Shown here: positions 33,796-45,225 of the stretch, one piece after another
Position numbering within the stretch: position 1 is the first letter of the stretch
Layout: the number at the start of each line of letters is the position of its first letter
Source of the DNA: Gavia stellata
Taxonomy: Eukaryota > Chordata > Aves > Gaviiformes > Gaviidae
NCBI RefSeq assembly: GCF_030936135.1
Contig: NC_082594.1
Location: 128,750,668-128,814,667 of the forward strand
DNA: 64,000 bases
Direction of reading: 5' to 3'
Made by a program: the position numbers and the translations under genes
Notes under the pieces: model-generated
Databases searched by the model: none
What the model was told of the DNA's origin: nothing
Seen by the model: the letters and a program-made list of their open reading frames with translations, nothing else

Positions 33796-35750
33796 AAGCA
33801 AGCCATGGAAGTCTCCAGATCCATGACCCCAGGTCTTGTTGGGGACTGTAATGACCCTGACACTCACTGGAAGGGGAGCACAGCAGGATGCAGACTGTTC
33901 AGCTGGTGTCTGGGGTCTCCTGGGACCATTTCTTTGCACAGGTGCCAGGCCAACAAAGGTGATGTTTGCCTGAATCTGGTCCCTGCAAAAGAGGCAGTGC
34001 TGATGAGGGATGTGAAAACCAGTGTGAGCCTTGGCTGTAGTGACCGTGAAATAGTGGGGGAAGATTTTAGCCTCTTCAGGGGACTTTTAGGGCTAGGCCC
34101 ATGGGCAGCAGCACTCAAGGGCAGCAGCGTGCAGTACAGCTGGTCTTTCAGGAAAGCATCTTCCAAGCACAAGGCATGTCCAGACCGATAAGCAGGAAAA
34201 CAACCAGACATTTCAGGAGAGGAGCTTGGCTAAAGAAGGAACTCATTAAGAAGTTGCATAGAAAAAAGGAAGCATTCCAGAGGTGGATGCAAGGCCTCAA
34301 GGAGGAATTTAGAAATAGGGATGGCTAGTGTGGACCTTTGAAGAGGTTCAAGGGCATCAGGAGCAGCTGTTAGTACTTCAAGAAAGAGTTTTAGAGAAAA
34401 ACAAAGATAATGTGTGGCCACTGCTAAACTTAGTAAGAGCAGGTGTAGATAGATCTGAGATACTCTATATCCTCTTTGACTTAGCCTTCCCCAGCAAGGT
34501 CTCCCAAGCTTTTGTGCCCCCAGGCAGGACTCTGGAGGAGAACAACCAGCAGTGGATGTGGATAAAGTCAGGAGTTACCTGGGCAAACGCAATCCTTACC
34601 AGTCTATGGTACAGGAGGGGTGGCATCCCAGGGACCTGATCGAGCAGGCCAGTATCACAGGGAGGCCACTCTCCATCATCCTTGAGTGCTCAAGGAAACT
34701 GCGGAACTTCCTGATGACTGGCAGCACCCAAACATTGTACACACCTTTCAAAAATGCCCAAAGGATGAGCAGGGGAACAGAAGGCTGTGCCCCTGAGCAT
34801 GTCCACTCACATCTCATTTCTAGGTGTCTGAAAGGAAGGTGGTGGGATTTACCCAGGGGAGACTGTGCCTGGCCAGCCTCTTTGCTCTTTCTGAAGAAAG
34901 GAGAGGATTGCTGTACAGGGGAGAGCAGTGGTTGTCTTCTACCTGGAGGTCAGCAAGGCTTTCAGCATCATCCCCCACAATATTCAATGTTAGGATATTA
35001 TGATCTGCATGGGTGGATAGGTGGATGGGTAAAAACCAGCTGGACAGGTAGGCTCAGAGGTACGTGGTCAATGCGTGGTAGTCATCCTGGAGGCATCTAG
35101 CTAGTAGGGTCCTGCAGGGGTCTATCTGGCAACCTGGCCTGTTTAACATCTTTTTAATGACCTGGAGGAAATGAGAGAGGGATTATTCATAACATTTGTA
35201 GCAGAGACGACATTGAGGAGAGCAGACACTACACTGGAGGGCAGGGTGGCCATCCCAAAGGACATAGACAGGCTGGAGGGATGGACCAATAGGAACCTCA
35301 CGATAGCCAATAAGGACAAATTCAAAGTCCTGCCCCTGAAGTGGACTAAAACTCTGCAGTGACATAGGGCAGGGACTGCCTGGGTGGGTCCTTAGGTTGC
35401 ATTAGGCAAAATGTGAGCCATCATCAAAGAAGGCCAACAGTGTTGGCTGGGGTGTAGGAGCAGGAGCAGAGTCAGGGGAAGTGATTGTCTCCCTCTGCTT
35501 AGCACTTGTTTCACCACATCCAGAATTCTTACCCAGGTTTTGGTGCCCCACAATGCCAGAGAGACGTTGGCAAACTGGAGCCGGGTCAGGAAAGGGCCTG
35601 GAGACTGTGAGCTGCCTCTATCCCTGGAAGTTTCTCAGACCTATCTAGATAAAACTGTGACAAACCCGATGTGACCCTGCTTTGAGTTGGATGTTCTACA
35701 GACATCTTCCAAGGTCCCTTCCAGCCTGGATGACACTTTCATTCCTTCCC
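33796..35750 (+). mobile_element. Degenerate long CR1 LINE copy, EN to 3' end
   Basis: In shifting frames the plus strand follows CR1 ORF2 from the endonuclease to the 3' end. Landmarks are LVGDCNDPDTHWKGSTAG (33,835), VLMRDVKTSVSLGCSDREIV (34,000), AWLKKELIKKLHRKKEAFQR (34,225), DVDKVRSYLGKRNPYQSM (34,552), RPLSIILECSRKLRN (34,660), the reverse-transcriptase region near 34,940-35,160 (AGGTCAGCAAGGCTTTCAGC to CTGTTTAACATCTTTTTAAT) and DIDRLEGWTNRNLTIANK (35,258). The 3' non-coding end closes with GGTCCCTTCCAGCCTGGATG at about 35,745. Many frameshifts and stops, and the loss of the FADD-type catalytic segment, show it is inactive and old. Confidence 0.85.
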
Positions 35751-35954
35751 CTTCATGTCTGCAACATTAGCGAAAGCACTCAGGTTCCCTCGGACTGTGG
35801 AAATAATTCACATGAGGTACAGGGCGGCATCACAGGCACCCCAAACAGCACCAATGACATCCTTGGCCTCACCTTTCCTTTCCTGGTTCCCTTTTCCCCC
35901 TCTCAAGTTCTTCTCTGTTATCATCCTCACACTTTCCAAGAAGTCCAGCCTACC

Positions 35955-36374
35955 CTGGCTATCTGGGATGGAGTTAATTGTCTCCACAGCAGCCCAGTAA
36001 GATTCCATATTTTGGGTTGTGATTAAAACAGTATTGATAACAGGCCGATGTTTTAGCTATTGCTGAACAGTGCTTACACAACATGAAGGCATTCTCTGTT
36101 GCTCATGCTGTCGCACCAGCAAGTGGGCTTGGGTTGGGCAAGAAGCTGGGAGGGGACACAGCCGGGACAGCTGACCCCAACTGACCAAAAAGGTTACACC
36201 ATACCATATGAAATCATGCTCAGCAATAAAAGCTCAGGGAAAGGAAGAGGAAGGGGGGATGTTTGTGGTTATGCCATTTGTCTTGCCAAGTCACCATTAC
36301 ATGGGATGAAACTCTGGAAGCTGTCCTGGAAATGGCTAAACATCTTCCTACCAATGGGAAGTAGTGAATGAATT
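35955..36374 (-). mobile_element. ERVL-like LTR fragment
   Basis: This stretch is homologous to the LTR at 49,606-50,197 but reversed. On the plus strand it reads GGGATGGAGTTAATTGTCTC (LTR 3' end reversed), TTTAGCTATTGCTGAACAGT, GACAGCTGACCCCAACTGAC, CATACCATATGAAATCATGC, then CAATGGGAAGTAGTGAATGA. Similarity stops there, so the 5' third of the LTR is missing. No internal retroviral sequence adjoins it. Confidence 0.8.
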
Positions 36375-39091
36375 CTTAATGTGTGGGAACTGAGGCACTT
36401 AAATGCTGTTCTGGATGTCTTGGATCTATATGACGAGTCCCACAGGATTAGCAAGACCAACAAAATGAGGCTTTTAATGGATGGTTTACACGGTCAATAA
36501 AGGAAATTAAACACTTTTGGAGAGCAATGAGGAAAGACACTGTTCTGGATCAAGAGCTTCCTGGAAAGAGCCAAAAGAGAAATTGGGTCCCTGGGTAGAA
36601 ACTACTCTTTTCATCCACAGGCAATGTTGACCCGTGATGCCAGCATAGACATTTCAGCCTCTGTACTACACTCAGGAGTAGAACCATCATTCTCCCCCAT
36701 TACATCCACAGCACTGCTCTGCCTAGTATACTGCGTATTGACTCTCAGCTCTCTTTCACATGTTTCCCCATGTCCTGCTTGAACTGACCACTTCTAAAGG
36801 CATCTTTTCAGCAGCCTGCCTGGACGCATGCACTTTCCAGTGTCCATCCAGCTTTCCTCCTCCTGTGGGTCTCTGTCCATTCAGACACCTGTCAGCTACC
36901 CAGGTGCTGCCCTGAGCTTCAGGCAGTTTAAAGCTTGCCTTGTCTTTCAGCAGTCTGCCTGAGGGTCTCTTCAGCTAGCTCCTCAGTTTTGTTTCTACCT
37001 GTCCTTTTCTGTATATCTCACTGAAGGTTTTCTCCTAAGGTTACCACAGTGGAAAGTGGACTTCAGTGGATGCAACTTAGACTTCATATACAGCTGAGGA
37101 ATGTGTTTTATTTTTTACTGAACGGTTTCTTTCCTTCTTTCCTTCTTTCCTTCTTTCTTTTTCTTGTCAAGTAAGAAACATCCTTCTGTGACTGTGTGCA
37201 GCTGGTTCTCCAAAGAAAGCAGGAGGGAATTGGTACAAATGAGCTGGATCATTGAGCTACAGCCTTTAGTGGAAAAAGCTTGGATTTGGGAAAGCGTGAT
37301 GCAGGTCCCAGGTGGTGATGATCAAAATGGCAGGGTATATGGTGAGTAGAATGGGGTGGGGGGACGCTGATTGTCTAAATGGTGTTTGACAGAAAGGATC
37401 TTTTCCTACATATTCAGTTTTTATTCAGGAGACACTCTGGATCAAGATGAATTGCAGAAAGCTGATATCACTTATTTTTATAAATGGGAAAAAAAAAAAA
37501 AAAGCTGGGAAAGAAAAGGAATTCTGTTTTATTTGTGATTATCACTGAAACCTCCTCTGTTTGACTATGCTCCTGAAAGGTCTCTAATTACCCACACCAG
37601 ACTTGAAGACTTAAAGGAAAATTAAGCAAGGAGACTTTCTTTGTTAGGGCGTTTTGCATGGTAATGAGCCCTCTGGTGCCAAGTTCCTGAACTGCAGATA
37701 CTGCAAGCTTGGAAAAGCCTCTAAAGAATTGCAAGTCAGAAATGAAAACCAAGTTTCTGAAGGCATGGGGAGCATCACTGAGGGCATCACTGACAAAGCC
37801 GTGAAGGGAAGAGCCAATGGACGTGCCCACCCCTGGAGGCTGGTTAAACAAAAACATGAAGGCACTGGTTGCAGGTGGCAAAGACACTGTGGAGGTGGCT
37901 CTGATGCCATGTAAGCCCTTGCTGTTTGTTTATGACCACAGTGGCCAAGCCCTGACCCCCAGGGCCTGGCAAAGGAGGCCTGGTCCTTCACGCATTGCTC
38001 AGGGCTCTGCCTAGGGTCAGTGTGAGTGGGGGGTGTGGTGGGGTACATGGGTAGGTGCCAAGGGCTGTTGCTTTAACCACAAAGCTGTGGTTTTCTTGGG
38101 ATTTGGCAATGCCTGTGAGTTCCCCACAACCCATCCAGCTTCTTTCATAGCCTTGCTAACCAGTCCTCAATCACCTAAGATGTCCCAGGCCCAAACTTAA
38201 CTTGCATCTTCAATTCAGATCCATATCCCAACAGTGCACTGCTGCCCTAAAATAAAAACTTAAGCTATTCCACATAAGCATGGCCACCCCATGGTCTTTT
38301 AGGTCATCTTTCTGCCTCTAACACACCCACTGCTATGCACACAGCGGTCTCTCCCTGCACTCCCATGGATCTTACAAACCCTTCCCTCTTCCGTGTCAGT
38401 GATGGGCCGTCACACCAGGAGTCTCATGTGTTCTCCAGCCTCGTGGATGTTTCCTGAGGTCCATCCACACGTGGGGGCTGAGGAGGGGAGGAGAGACAGG
38501 CCAGCTCATGGGACATGATTAGCAATGCCCAGCCACCCCCAGCAGTGCGCATTTCCCATCTCCCAAGCTGAAGCATGCTCCCATGATGGAAACTTCTCTG
38601 TCACCCCTGATTTGGGCAGGGGCCTTCAGCCACATTCCCGGGACACACCTACTCTTTCTCCACCAATGGCTTTTCATTTCTGGGCTCAGACATGGTTGAC
38701 AGGATTTACTAAAGCCCTCAACCATCACTTTGTTTCTTGCTGACTTCCCTCCACCCTCTCTTACATCCCTGCACACTGCCAATCACTGCCTGATCACTAA
38801 CTGGAAAGTTAAGAAGCTCTCAAGGCTTTCTATCTCATCCCTGGGGGATGACCGTGTTTCTCCATTCAGCATTCATGGGTCCTAGAAACACCAGCTGAGG
38901 AAGAACATCAAGATGTATGAAGGGAGGACCTCGCTGAGGCACCTCTGTGCTCTTTTGAAGTCTAAATGCTTGTGCAAGGCTCTGGGAGGAGTTAATTTGT
39001 TTCGCACATTTGTAGTGCAGATGGTTGTTATGCATTTGGCAGGGAATGAGACAGAACTGCTAACAGGATGGTCGTGGGCAGGGTAGTTTTG
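36375..39091. other. Unassigned stretch with a (TTCC/TTTC) microsatellite
   Basis: No gene or clear transposon was recognised in these 2.7 kb. A pyrimidine microsatellite, (TTTCC)/(TTCTT) runs, lies at about 37,127-37,165, and a 17-base A-run at about 37,487. Short open frames such as 37,588-38,048 on the minus strand show no domain. Confidence 0.5.
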
Positions 39092-40430
39092 GTGCACTGA
39101 GTGTGGCTGGGGTAGAGGAAATATTTTTCATAGGAGCCCGAATTCTTCCATGTTTTGGATTTGTGATCAAAACAGTGTTTATAACACGCACCAATGTTTT
39201 ACTTATTGCTGAACACTGCTTACACCACATCAAGAACTTTTCTGCTTCTCACGCTGCCCCGCCAGCGAGTAGGTTGGGGGCAGTGTATGGGATCACCTGG
39301 CTAAACCAGTTTCGGAGCACAAAGGCGAGATGCAGGGAGTTGTGATTCGACTCAGCTTTGTCTCACCTTGACAAACCCTTATCTATGCAGAGATGACCTG
39401 GGGGGAGCTGTGGAAACGGCTCAGCCCGGGATTGCCTGAACACTGCCGAAACCTGAATGGAGCCGTGAATGATCCCTTAACAAACAAAATGCCCCGAGTA
39501 CCATTCCACCACTATTCAGTAACTTTGTGTGCTAGACATCACTAAATTACCATACAGACTAAGGAGCCGAGCCATCAAGGCACCAGAGATAAACATTTGT
39601 GCATAAGCCTGCCCCCACCCATCAAATCAGGGAATAAAAAACAGAAGGTTTGGGCAGAAAAATGGGGAGAGTCTTTTTTCCAAGGATACAGCTGGCCTGT
39701 AGGAGATTCTTTCCCCCTTGTCCAGGATGCTGTACAAGGTAACTTCCCAGGGATTAAGAGGCCTTACCTGAGAGAGAGGGTAAGTGATTAAGAAACATAC
39801 GTATGGTATTTGGCATGCTTTAAGATCGTGATTAGTGCACTCTTTTTTTTTTTTAGGTATTAATATCTAGTGCTTGCGAATTGTGTATTTAATTGCAATA
39901 GTGCATTCCTCCATTGTAGCCATAAAAACCTGCAATAGTGGTGTATTGGACCTGTGAGTGAAGTTCAAATAAATTGTTAATTTGAACCTGACAGTGAAGT
40001 CTTTCTCTCTGTCACAGGCAGGCAAGAAGTTGGGAGGGGACACAGCCAGGACAGCTGACCCCAACTGACCAGTGGGATATTCCATACCATATGACATCAC
40101 GTTCAGCAATAAAATCTGGGGGAAGAAGAAGGAAGGGGGGACATTTGGAGTTACGATGTTTGTCCTCTCAAGTAACGGTTACTTGTGCTGAGGCCCTGCT
40201 TTCCTGGAAATAGCTAAACACTTGCCTGCCAGTGGGAAGTAGTGAATGACTGAAGTCCTTACTTTGCTTTGTTTGCCCACACTGCTTTTCTTCGTTACTG
40301 AATTGTCTTTACCTTGACACATGAGGTTTTCTAACTTTGCTTTTCCAATTCTCTTCTCTGTCTCTCTGGAGAGGGGGGAGTGAGTGAGTGGCAGGGAGCT
40401 GAGCTGCCAGCTGGGGTCGACCAACCACAC
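39092..40430 (-). mobile_element. ERVL-like LTR interrupted by a nested LTR
   Basis: Same LTR family as 49,606-50,197, in reverse orientation and split. The right end of the LTR runs from about 39,092 (GAGTGTGGCTGGGGTAGAGG, TTACTTATTGCTGAACACTG) to 39,283. After the insertion it resumes at 40,017 (GCAAGAAGTTGGGAGGGGAC, CATACCATATGACATCACG, GGGAAGTAGTGAATGACTG) and runs to about 40,430 (GGGGTCGACCAACCACA). Without the 733-bp insert and one duplication copy its length is about 600 bp, close to the 592-bp solo copy. Boundaries at the outer ends are approximate. Confidence 0.8.
39284..40016 (+). mobile_element. Nested solo LTR with perfect 5-bp target-site duplication
   Basis: The element starts TGTATGGGATC and ends TCTCTCTGTCACA, so it has TG...CA termini. 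It is flanked on both sides by GGCAG (39,279-39,283 and 40,017-40,021). It is 733 bp long. An AATAAA polyadenylation signal at 39,968-39,973, 43 bp before the end, supports plus orientation. No gag/pol/env-like sequence is attached, so it is a solo LTR left by recombination. The 5-bp duplication suits ERVL- or ERV-type integrases. I do not recognise the exact family. It inserted into an older LTR, so it is the younger of the two. Confidence 0.85.
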
Positions 40431-40900
40431 CATGGACTTATTGCCACTTTCACTAAAAACAGTAACAGTAACATGCTCTAAAATAATTTGTTTTCCTTCT
40501 TGATTTTGGTAAACTTAATTTTATTCCTGTCATTCAGTCTTACTTGACAAGATAACTATAACTTCACACCATGTAACCTCTGGCATAAAGTTTTTAGAGC
40601 AGTGCTTCTTCTCTCATTGCTAACACCTCTCTGAAAGTATTGCTCCTAAATCATTTCCACTCTTCGTATTTTAATCCCATTATTGGGGGTGTCTGTGAAA
40701 AGGGGTTTTTTTTCCAAAAAAAATGCCAAGGATTACATCCCAGAGAGGTGAAAAGAACAAAGCAGGCCAAATTTTTATGTGAGGTACACTGGTACAAGAC
40801 CATTACCTGCATTTCCAGTCTCTGAATTCCTAGTCCTGCAGCAGAGAGCCTAGAAGTGCTGAGCTCCCTCCATCTGCCCCGTATTTCAGCATTGAAAGTG
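40431..40900. other. Unassigned spacer
   Basis: AT-rich sequence with short T and A runs near 40,708-40,726. No gene or repeat recognised. Confidence 0.4.
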
Positions 40901-41300
40901 AAATTACCCCAGGTAGAGGAAATCCTTTGATTCTATTTATAGCCTAAAGCACAACATAGGTCATGAGATAGGCCAGGACAGAAGAGGAATCAAATTCCTT
41001 TGGACCAAAAGGTGGGTGTTTCCAGGAATCTGAGGAGTCATGGCATACTGACACCTTGTGTTCAGGGAGCTGGTCAAATGACCCATCTCTGTTTTGGTAA
41101 TGGTGTCTTGAGTCTGCTCACGTAATCCCTGGCTTGACCCCAGCCACTGCTGGTTGTTGTCCAGAGTGCTGCCTTCACTCACAAAGGCCTGGGAGACCTT
41201 GCTGGTGAAGACAGAGGCAAAGAACCCATTAAGTACCGCAGCCCTGTCTGTTCCTACTCTTACTAAATTCAGCAGCAGGTCCATATTATCCCTGTCTATT
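40901..41300 (-). mobile_element. CR1-like fragment (ORF2 linker region)
   Basis: On the minus strand the frame 41,284-40,961 reads LNLVRVGTDRAAVLNGFFAS and VFTSKVSQAFVSEG, then LDNNQQWLGSSQGLREQ. These match the CR1 ORF2 segment between endonuclease and reverse transcriptase, the same region seen on the plus strand at 34,420-34,560. The 40,840-41,130 part is repeated in direct orientation at about 42,720-42,995, sharing ACAGCCTAAAGCAC-type and GGCATGGCATAC landmarks. Confidence 0.7.
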
Positions 41301-41732
41301 CTTCTACTGTTAATGGAGTAGTATCAACTTATCTCACTGCCCATATGCCCCCCTGCAAGTGTCTAGACTGCAGGAACTTTGGCTCTGGCATCATCCCTAC
41401 GTCCTGGGGTAAGGTTTCTAAATTCTGCCTTTGCAGCTTCCCCTGCTTCCACCTCCTGCGTGCTGCCTTTTTGTCCTGGAGCTCAGTCAGGTCAGACAAG
41501 CAGCCTCCTGAGATGGTTGATTCTTTTCAGGGGTATTAGGGGAGGTCATTCATGTGCTTGGAGAAGGCTGTCCTGTAAGGTCTATCAAATTTCCTGAGTT
41601 CCTTGACCCTTCAGAGCTGCTTCTCATGGCACCACCAGTATCAGTTCCCTGAATTGTTACAGGACGTCTTGAAAAACAAGGGTTAAAAGCACTAAGAAGA
41701 ATGTAAAGAAGATACTTCATAACAACTGCATC
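41301..41732. other. Probable old repeat, unassigned
   Basis: No gene recognised. The sequence around 41,380-41,640 (CTGGGGTAAGGTTTCTAAAT, CAGTTCCCTGAATTG) looks like degenerate LINE or OR-cluster repeat, but no diagnostic motif was found. Confidence 0.3.
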
Positions 41733-42189
41733 TGGCACTTAGACATATTAGAGATAAAGACTGTCTTCACTAACTCTCTGCTAACTAGCAATAACGATTA
41801 GCACAAGGACGGATCGTAATAAAATAGAATGGACTGCCAAAATAGTGCCCTAGAGTTAACTTGTCTCATTATAATCTCATTACAATACTAAGGAACATAC
41901 GTCCTAGCTAGAAAAGCCCCAACCCAATTAAGCCCCCTATTCTCTGAGCATGCGTGGTGAATTAAAAGAGAACTGTAACTTTAAGATGAAGTAAGAAAAG
42001 TATTAACCAATAGTTAATTAAGGGGTAGAACCAGTAGGCGTAACTAACTTTGTTAACTGTTTTAAATACCTGTCATGATTTTAACCCTGTGTGCAAGCTT
42101 TGTGGAGAAATCCCCTTGCACCTGGTGCCGCAATAAGCACGCCTGCTTTATAACGCTTTGTGAGTTGTGAAGTTTGTTTCCGCGTGTCA
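41733..42189 (+). mobile_element. Probable solo retroviral LTR (about 457 bp)
   Basis: The candidate runs from TGGCACTTAGAC to CCGCGTGTCA. Its imperfect inverted ends, TGGCAC versus TGACAC, are LTR-like. Inside are a TTTAAATA TATA-like site at about 42,060, the AATAAG polyadenylation-like signal in GCCGCAATAAGCACGCC at about 42,130, and a short U5-like tail. The flanks GCATC (41,728-41,732) and GCATA (42,190-42,194) match in four of five positions, an imperfect target-site duplication. The U3-rich, AT-rich body contrasts with the GC-richer flanks. The family was not identified and the boundaries are moderately certain. Confidence 0.55.
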
Positions 42190-42719
42190 GCATAAGTCAA
42201 AGTCTTCTCCTCTGGAGGCCCAGGTCGGTGCTCTGCTGCTGGCCTTCCTCACTGCTCTTTGGCGTCTGATACCCTACTATTTCCTGCTCACGACAGCCAA
42301 GGCTGACACTGATTATCACATCCTGAGCAGATCCTTCTTGTTGGTCAGGACCAGGTCCAGGTGAGCCAACTCTTGTTGGCCCAGCTGGCAGCTCTGCTAG
42401 GAAGCTGTCCCAAGATCTGCCAGACTGCTGGCACCTTCTTGCTTTGCCTGGCCACTGAATGCCACGTCGTTGCCCTCCAAGTGTCAGACCCCAGCTGATT
42501 CCCAGAGGCCTAGGGCCTTACTGCTGCCTTTCTTCCCGTCACTTGATGAGGGTTTTGGGAAAAGAGGAAGGAAGAGCATGTGAGCTTTCTGGGTGTCAGG
42601 GATTGAAATGGGGGAGCAGAACCTTCACAAGTGAAATGATCTAAAGCCTATGCTTGTTCAAAATTGTTATCTTCAGCTGCTTTCTCAGCAGCATTGAATC
42701 TTCTGCAGGAACCTGGAAG
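42190..42719. other. Unassigned sequence right of the LTR
   Basis: No gene recognised. The stretch is probably old repeat, since the LTR appears to have inserted into CR1-rich sequence. Confidence 0.3.
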
Positions 42720-43128
42720 GTCTGAGATCCCTCCATCTCCTTCTCTTTTAACACTTAAGTTGGACAGTACCCATGTCAGAGGCTTTGTTTCAATTCTGTT
42801 TACAGCCTAAAGCACCCCTTGGTCTGGAGATATGCCAGGAAAATTGCAGAAGAGTCACAGTCCTCTGGACAAGAAGGGGGATTTTCCCAGGGATCTCAGG
42901 AGGCATGGCATACCCATAGGTGTGTTCACGGAGTTGGTCAAATGCCTCATCTCCATTTCTGTAGTGGTAGCTTAGATGACTGGTTCATGTGTAAACTCTT
43001 TCTCTGGATGCTGACATTTCCTGAGCAACCTGGTCTGACCTCAGAGCTGGCCCCACTTTGAGCTGGATTTTTGACTAGAGACCTCCTGAGCTCCTTTCTA
43101 CCCTGAATTGGCCTATGAGCCTATGATG
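42720..43128 (+). mobile_element. CR1-derived fragments including a plus-strand 3' end
   Basis: The part 42,720-42,995 is a diverged direct copy of 40,840-41,130. The following part ends in the manner of a CR1 3' terminus in plus orientation: CCACTTTGAGCTGGATTTTT, ACTAGAGACCTCCTGAGCTC, then CTATGAGCCTATGATG at 43,128, an (ATTCTATG)-like tail. The two parts may come from different CR1 insertions. Confidence 0.6.
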
Positions 43129-43274
43129 TAGTTACCTTCAACAACAGCTTAATGTCTTCTCGTAGGGCACAAGCAAGGCCCAGGCTCATGGAAAGGCTGG
43201 TGGGAAAGAGGCTTCTGGGGGTCTCTACTGAAGCCTCCCGGGTGGCTGCGACTTTGAGGAGCTGAAACCCAAAG

Positions 43275-43385
43275 AGCTGTTCAGAGTTATGGCATTTGAC
43301 TTCCCAAGTAACCATTGCATGATGGAGCCCTGCTTTCCTGAAAATGGCTAAATGTTGGCCTGCTGATGGGAAGCAGTAAAGTTGT
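43275..43385 (-). mobile_element. ERVL-like LTR remnant
   Basis: About 110 bp match the middle of the same LTR family in reverse: TTATGGCATTTGACTTCCCA, GCCCTGCTTTCCTGAAAATG, GGCTAAATGTTGGCC and GATGGGAAGCAGTAAAGTTG. The equivalents at 40,150-40,250 and 36,270-36,370 are longer. Both ends are lost. Confidence 0.7.
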
Positions 43386-43959
43386 GGGGAACTCAGAGAC
43401 ATTGGCAAACCCTCAGAAAACTACAGCTTGATGTTTGAAGAACAGTGAGGACAGAGAGTCATCAGTAAACCCTGGGGTATCATGGGATGAGAATGAGTTG
43501 GGGAAGCAGTGGTAGTGGTTAAAATCTGCAGAGAAACAGGCACAGACATAGGACAGTGCAGGACAGCCTGTGGTGGGGATGGCCAAGTGCTCTGGTAGGG
43601 CTAGGACCCAGAACTGAGGTCCTTGTTCTCTTGGCTAGAGCTGCTGTTTCTTGGGCACAGGCCCGCATCAGGACACCAGTTCCTTACAGGCCCAGTGCTT
43701 TGTTGCCTCCTCACCCCTGACAGAGCCTGGAAGGTGTCCTACCACTGACCCGCACTCAGCATGGCAAACCCTCACACCTCTCTGCCCCCAGCAAGAGCCC
43801 TGAGACACCCATGAAAGAAAGGCTCCCGCTTCGCAGGTACTGTGGTCAGGGCTTGGACTAAATGTGTGCATCTGTCCTCATCTCAGTTGTCCAAAGGAAA
43901 TCATCCCCATGCTCAGAAATGAAGCTCCAGGTCCCACCCTGTCTCTCAGAGCTGACACA
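43386..43959. other. Unassigned spacer
   Basis: No gene or recognised repeat. The short open frames have no domain. Confidence 0.4.
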
Positions 43960-45225
43960 TTAGAACATGTAGTTACCTCCATGCCTCTTGGAGCAGCTCT
44001 GGCACCTCAGATGTCACCGGGTGTTTGCATCTGAACACTTCACTCCTGGGCTCCATCTCCAGTAATTAGCATGGGAGCTGAGACAAACAGCTCGCATGCA
44101 GGTGCCCATTTTGTGCACACCTGAAGTGAGGCCAGAGGAATCCCACCTCCTGGAGGTTTGTGGCAGGCAGGGGAGGGAGCTGAGTTCCCTTCCAGCCCCA
44201 GGATTACAGACCCAGAATGAGATGCCTCGATTGACTCAGCTGAATCCCTTCCCTCAGCAGGAGGGATAAAAGAGATTACTCCCTGTCCCTGTCTGTGTGT
44301 CCTGCTATTTGACGGGACAAGAAAATATGATCCTTAAGCCTTGTTATTTTTCTGATATGTGAAAGCAAAGTGTCTCTCCCCAGCTGCGGGAGGGAACATG
44401 AGTGATTCCTTCAGCCTGTTTCACAGCAGGTTCCCCTGGAGACCCAGGGACACCTGGAGGGAGCCCAGAGGGGGCAGAGAAAGTTCCGCCTTGGGCTGGT
44501 CCTCTGCTGCTGAGCTGGGCTGAGCTCCTGGGATGGAGGGAGCTCATGGCAAGCGGGCAGCACTGCAGAGAGACAGCTCTGCCCAGGAGCAGCTCCTCTG
44601 CAAAGCGCAGCAGGGCTGAGGGCACTGCCTGCAGGCACTGAGAGGAGAGGAGCGAGGTAGAGAGAAGTTAAAGGCAGTCTGGAGTGTGAGAATGCTGAGA
44701 CCTCACTGGCAGTAAATTCTTCAGTCCTCTACATGGTAAGTCTCTGGCTAGAGGGCATTGAATCTGGTGTTCCCGGAGGGATGTCCTAGAGCTGGCACAT
44801 CCCACAGCCTGTACGATCTGTCAGAAGGAATCTACAGTTTCCATAGCGTGGAGAAGGACTTGCTCCAGAGCAGAAATTCCCAGCTGCACTGTCAGAGGCA
44901 TAAGGCATGATGGCTGTCTTCTCCCAGGGATGGCTGCAGGGGTGTGAAGGTGGGTGTGCAGCCAGGGGTGCCCAGGGCTGTCCTTCTGAGCAGGGTCCCT
45001 GCACCCCAGGGGCTGTGTGCTGGGTCAGGGACTCTGCCGCCTGCCAGGGTCAGTACTCAGTCTGCCCGGGGAGCTCCCCACTGCGCTGCAGGGAGAAGCG
45101 GTGGGTAGAAGGAGCAATTCCTGGCCGGGCAGGGTCCTTCTGATGTCAAGAGGGTGTTGCATGGGTCAGGCCACTCATAACTCCAGATCTCCCCCAGGAC
45201 ATTTCCCAGGGGACTTTCAAAAGGA
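43960..45225 (-). repeat. Right arm of the 1.3-kb inverted duplication
   Basis: Reverse-complement partner of 31,690-32,965, with about 11 kb of CR1 and LTR-rich sequence between the arms. Identity is highest around 44,395-44,640 and 44,880-45,070, where long words are shared (GCAGGGGTGTGAAGGTGGGT, CCAGGGCTGTCCTTCTGAGC, TGCACCCCAGGGGCTGTGTG). It is lower near both ends, and indels are present. A 79-codon plus-strand frame at 44,402-44,641 has its twin in the other arm but no known family, and substitutions fall in all positions as far as I can see. I do not call it a gene. Confidence 0.8.
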
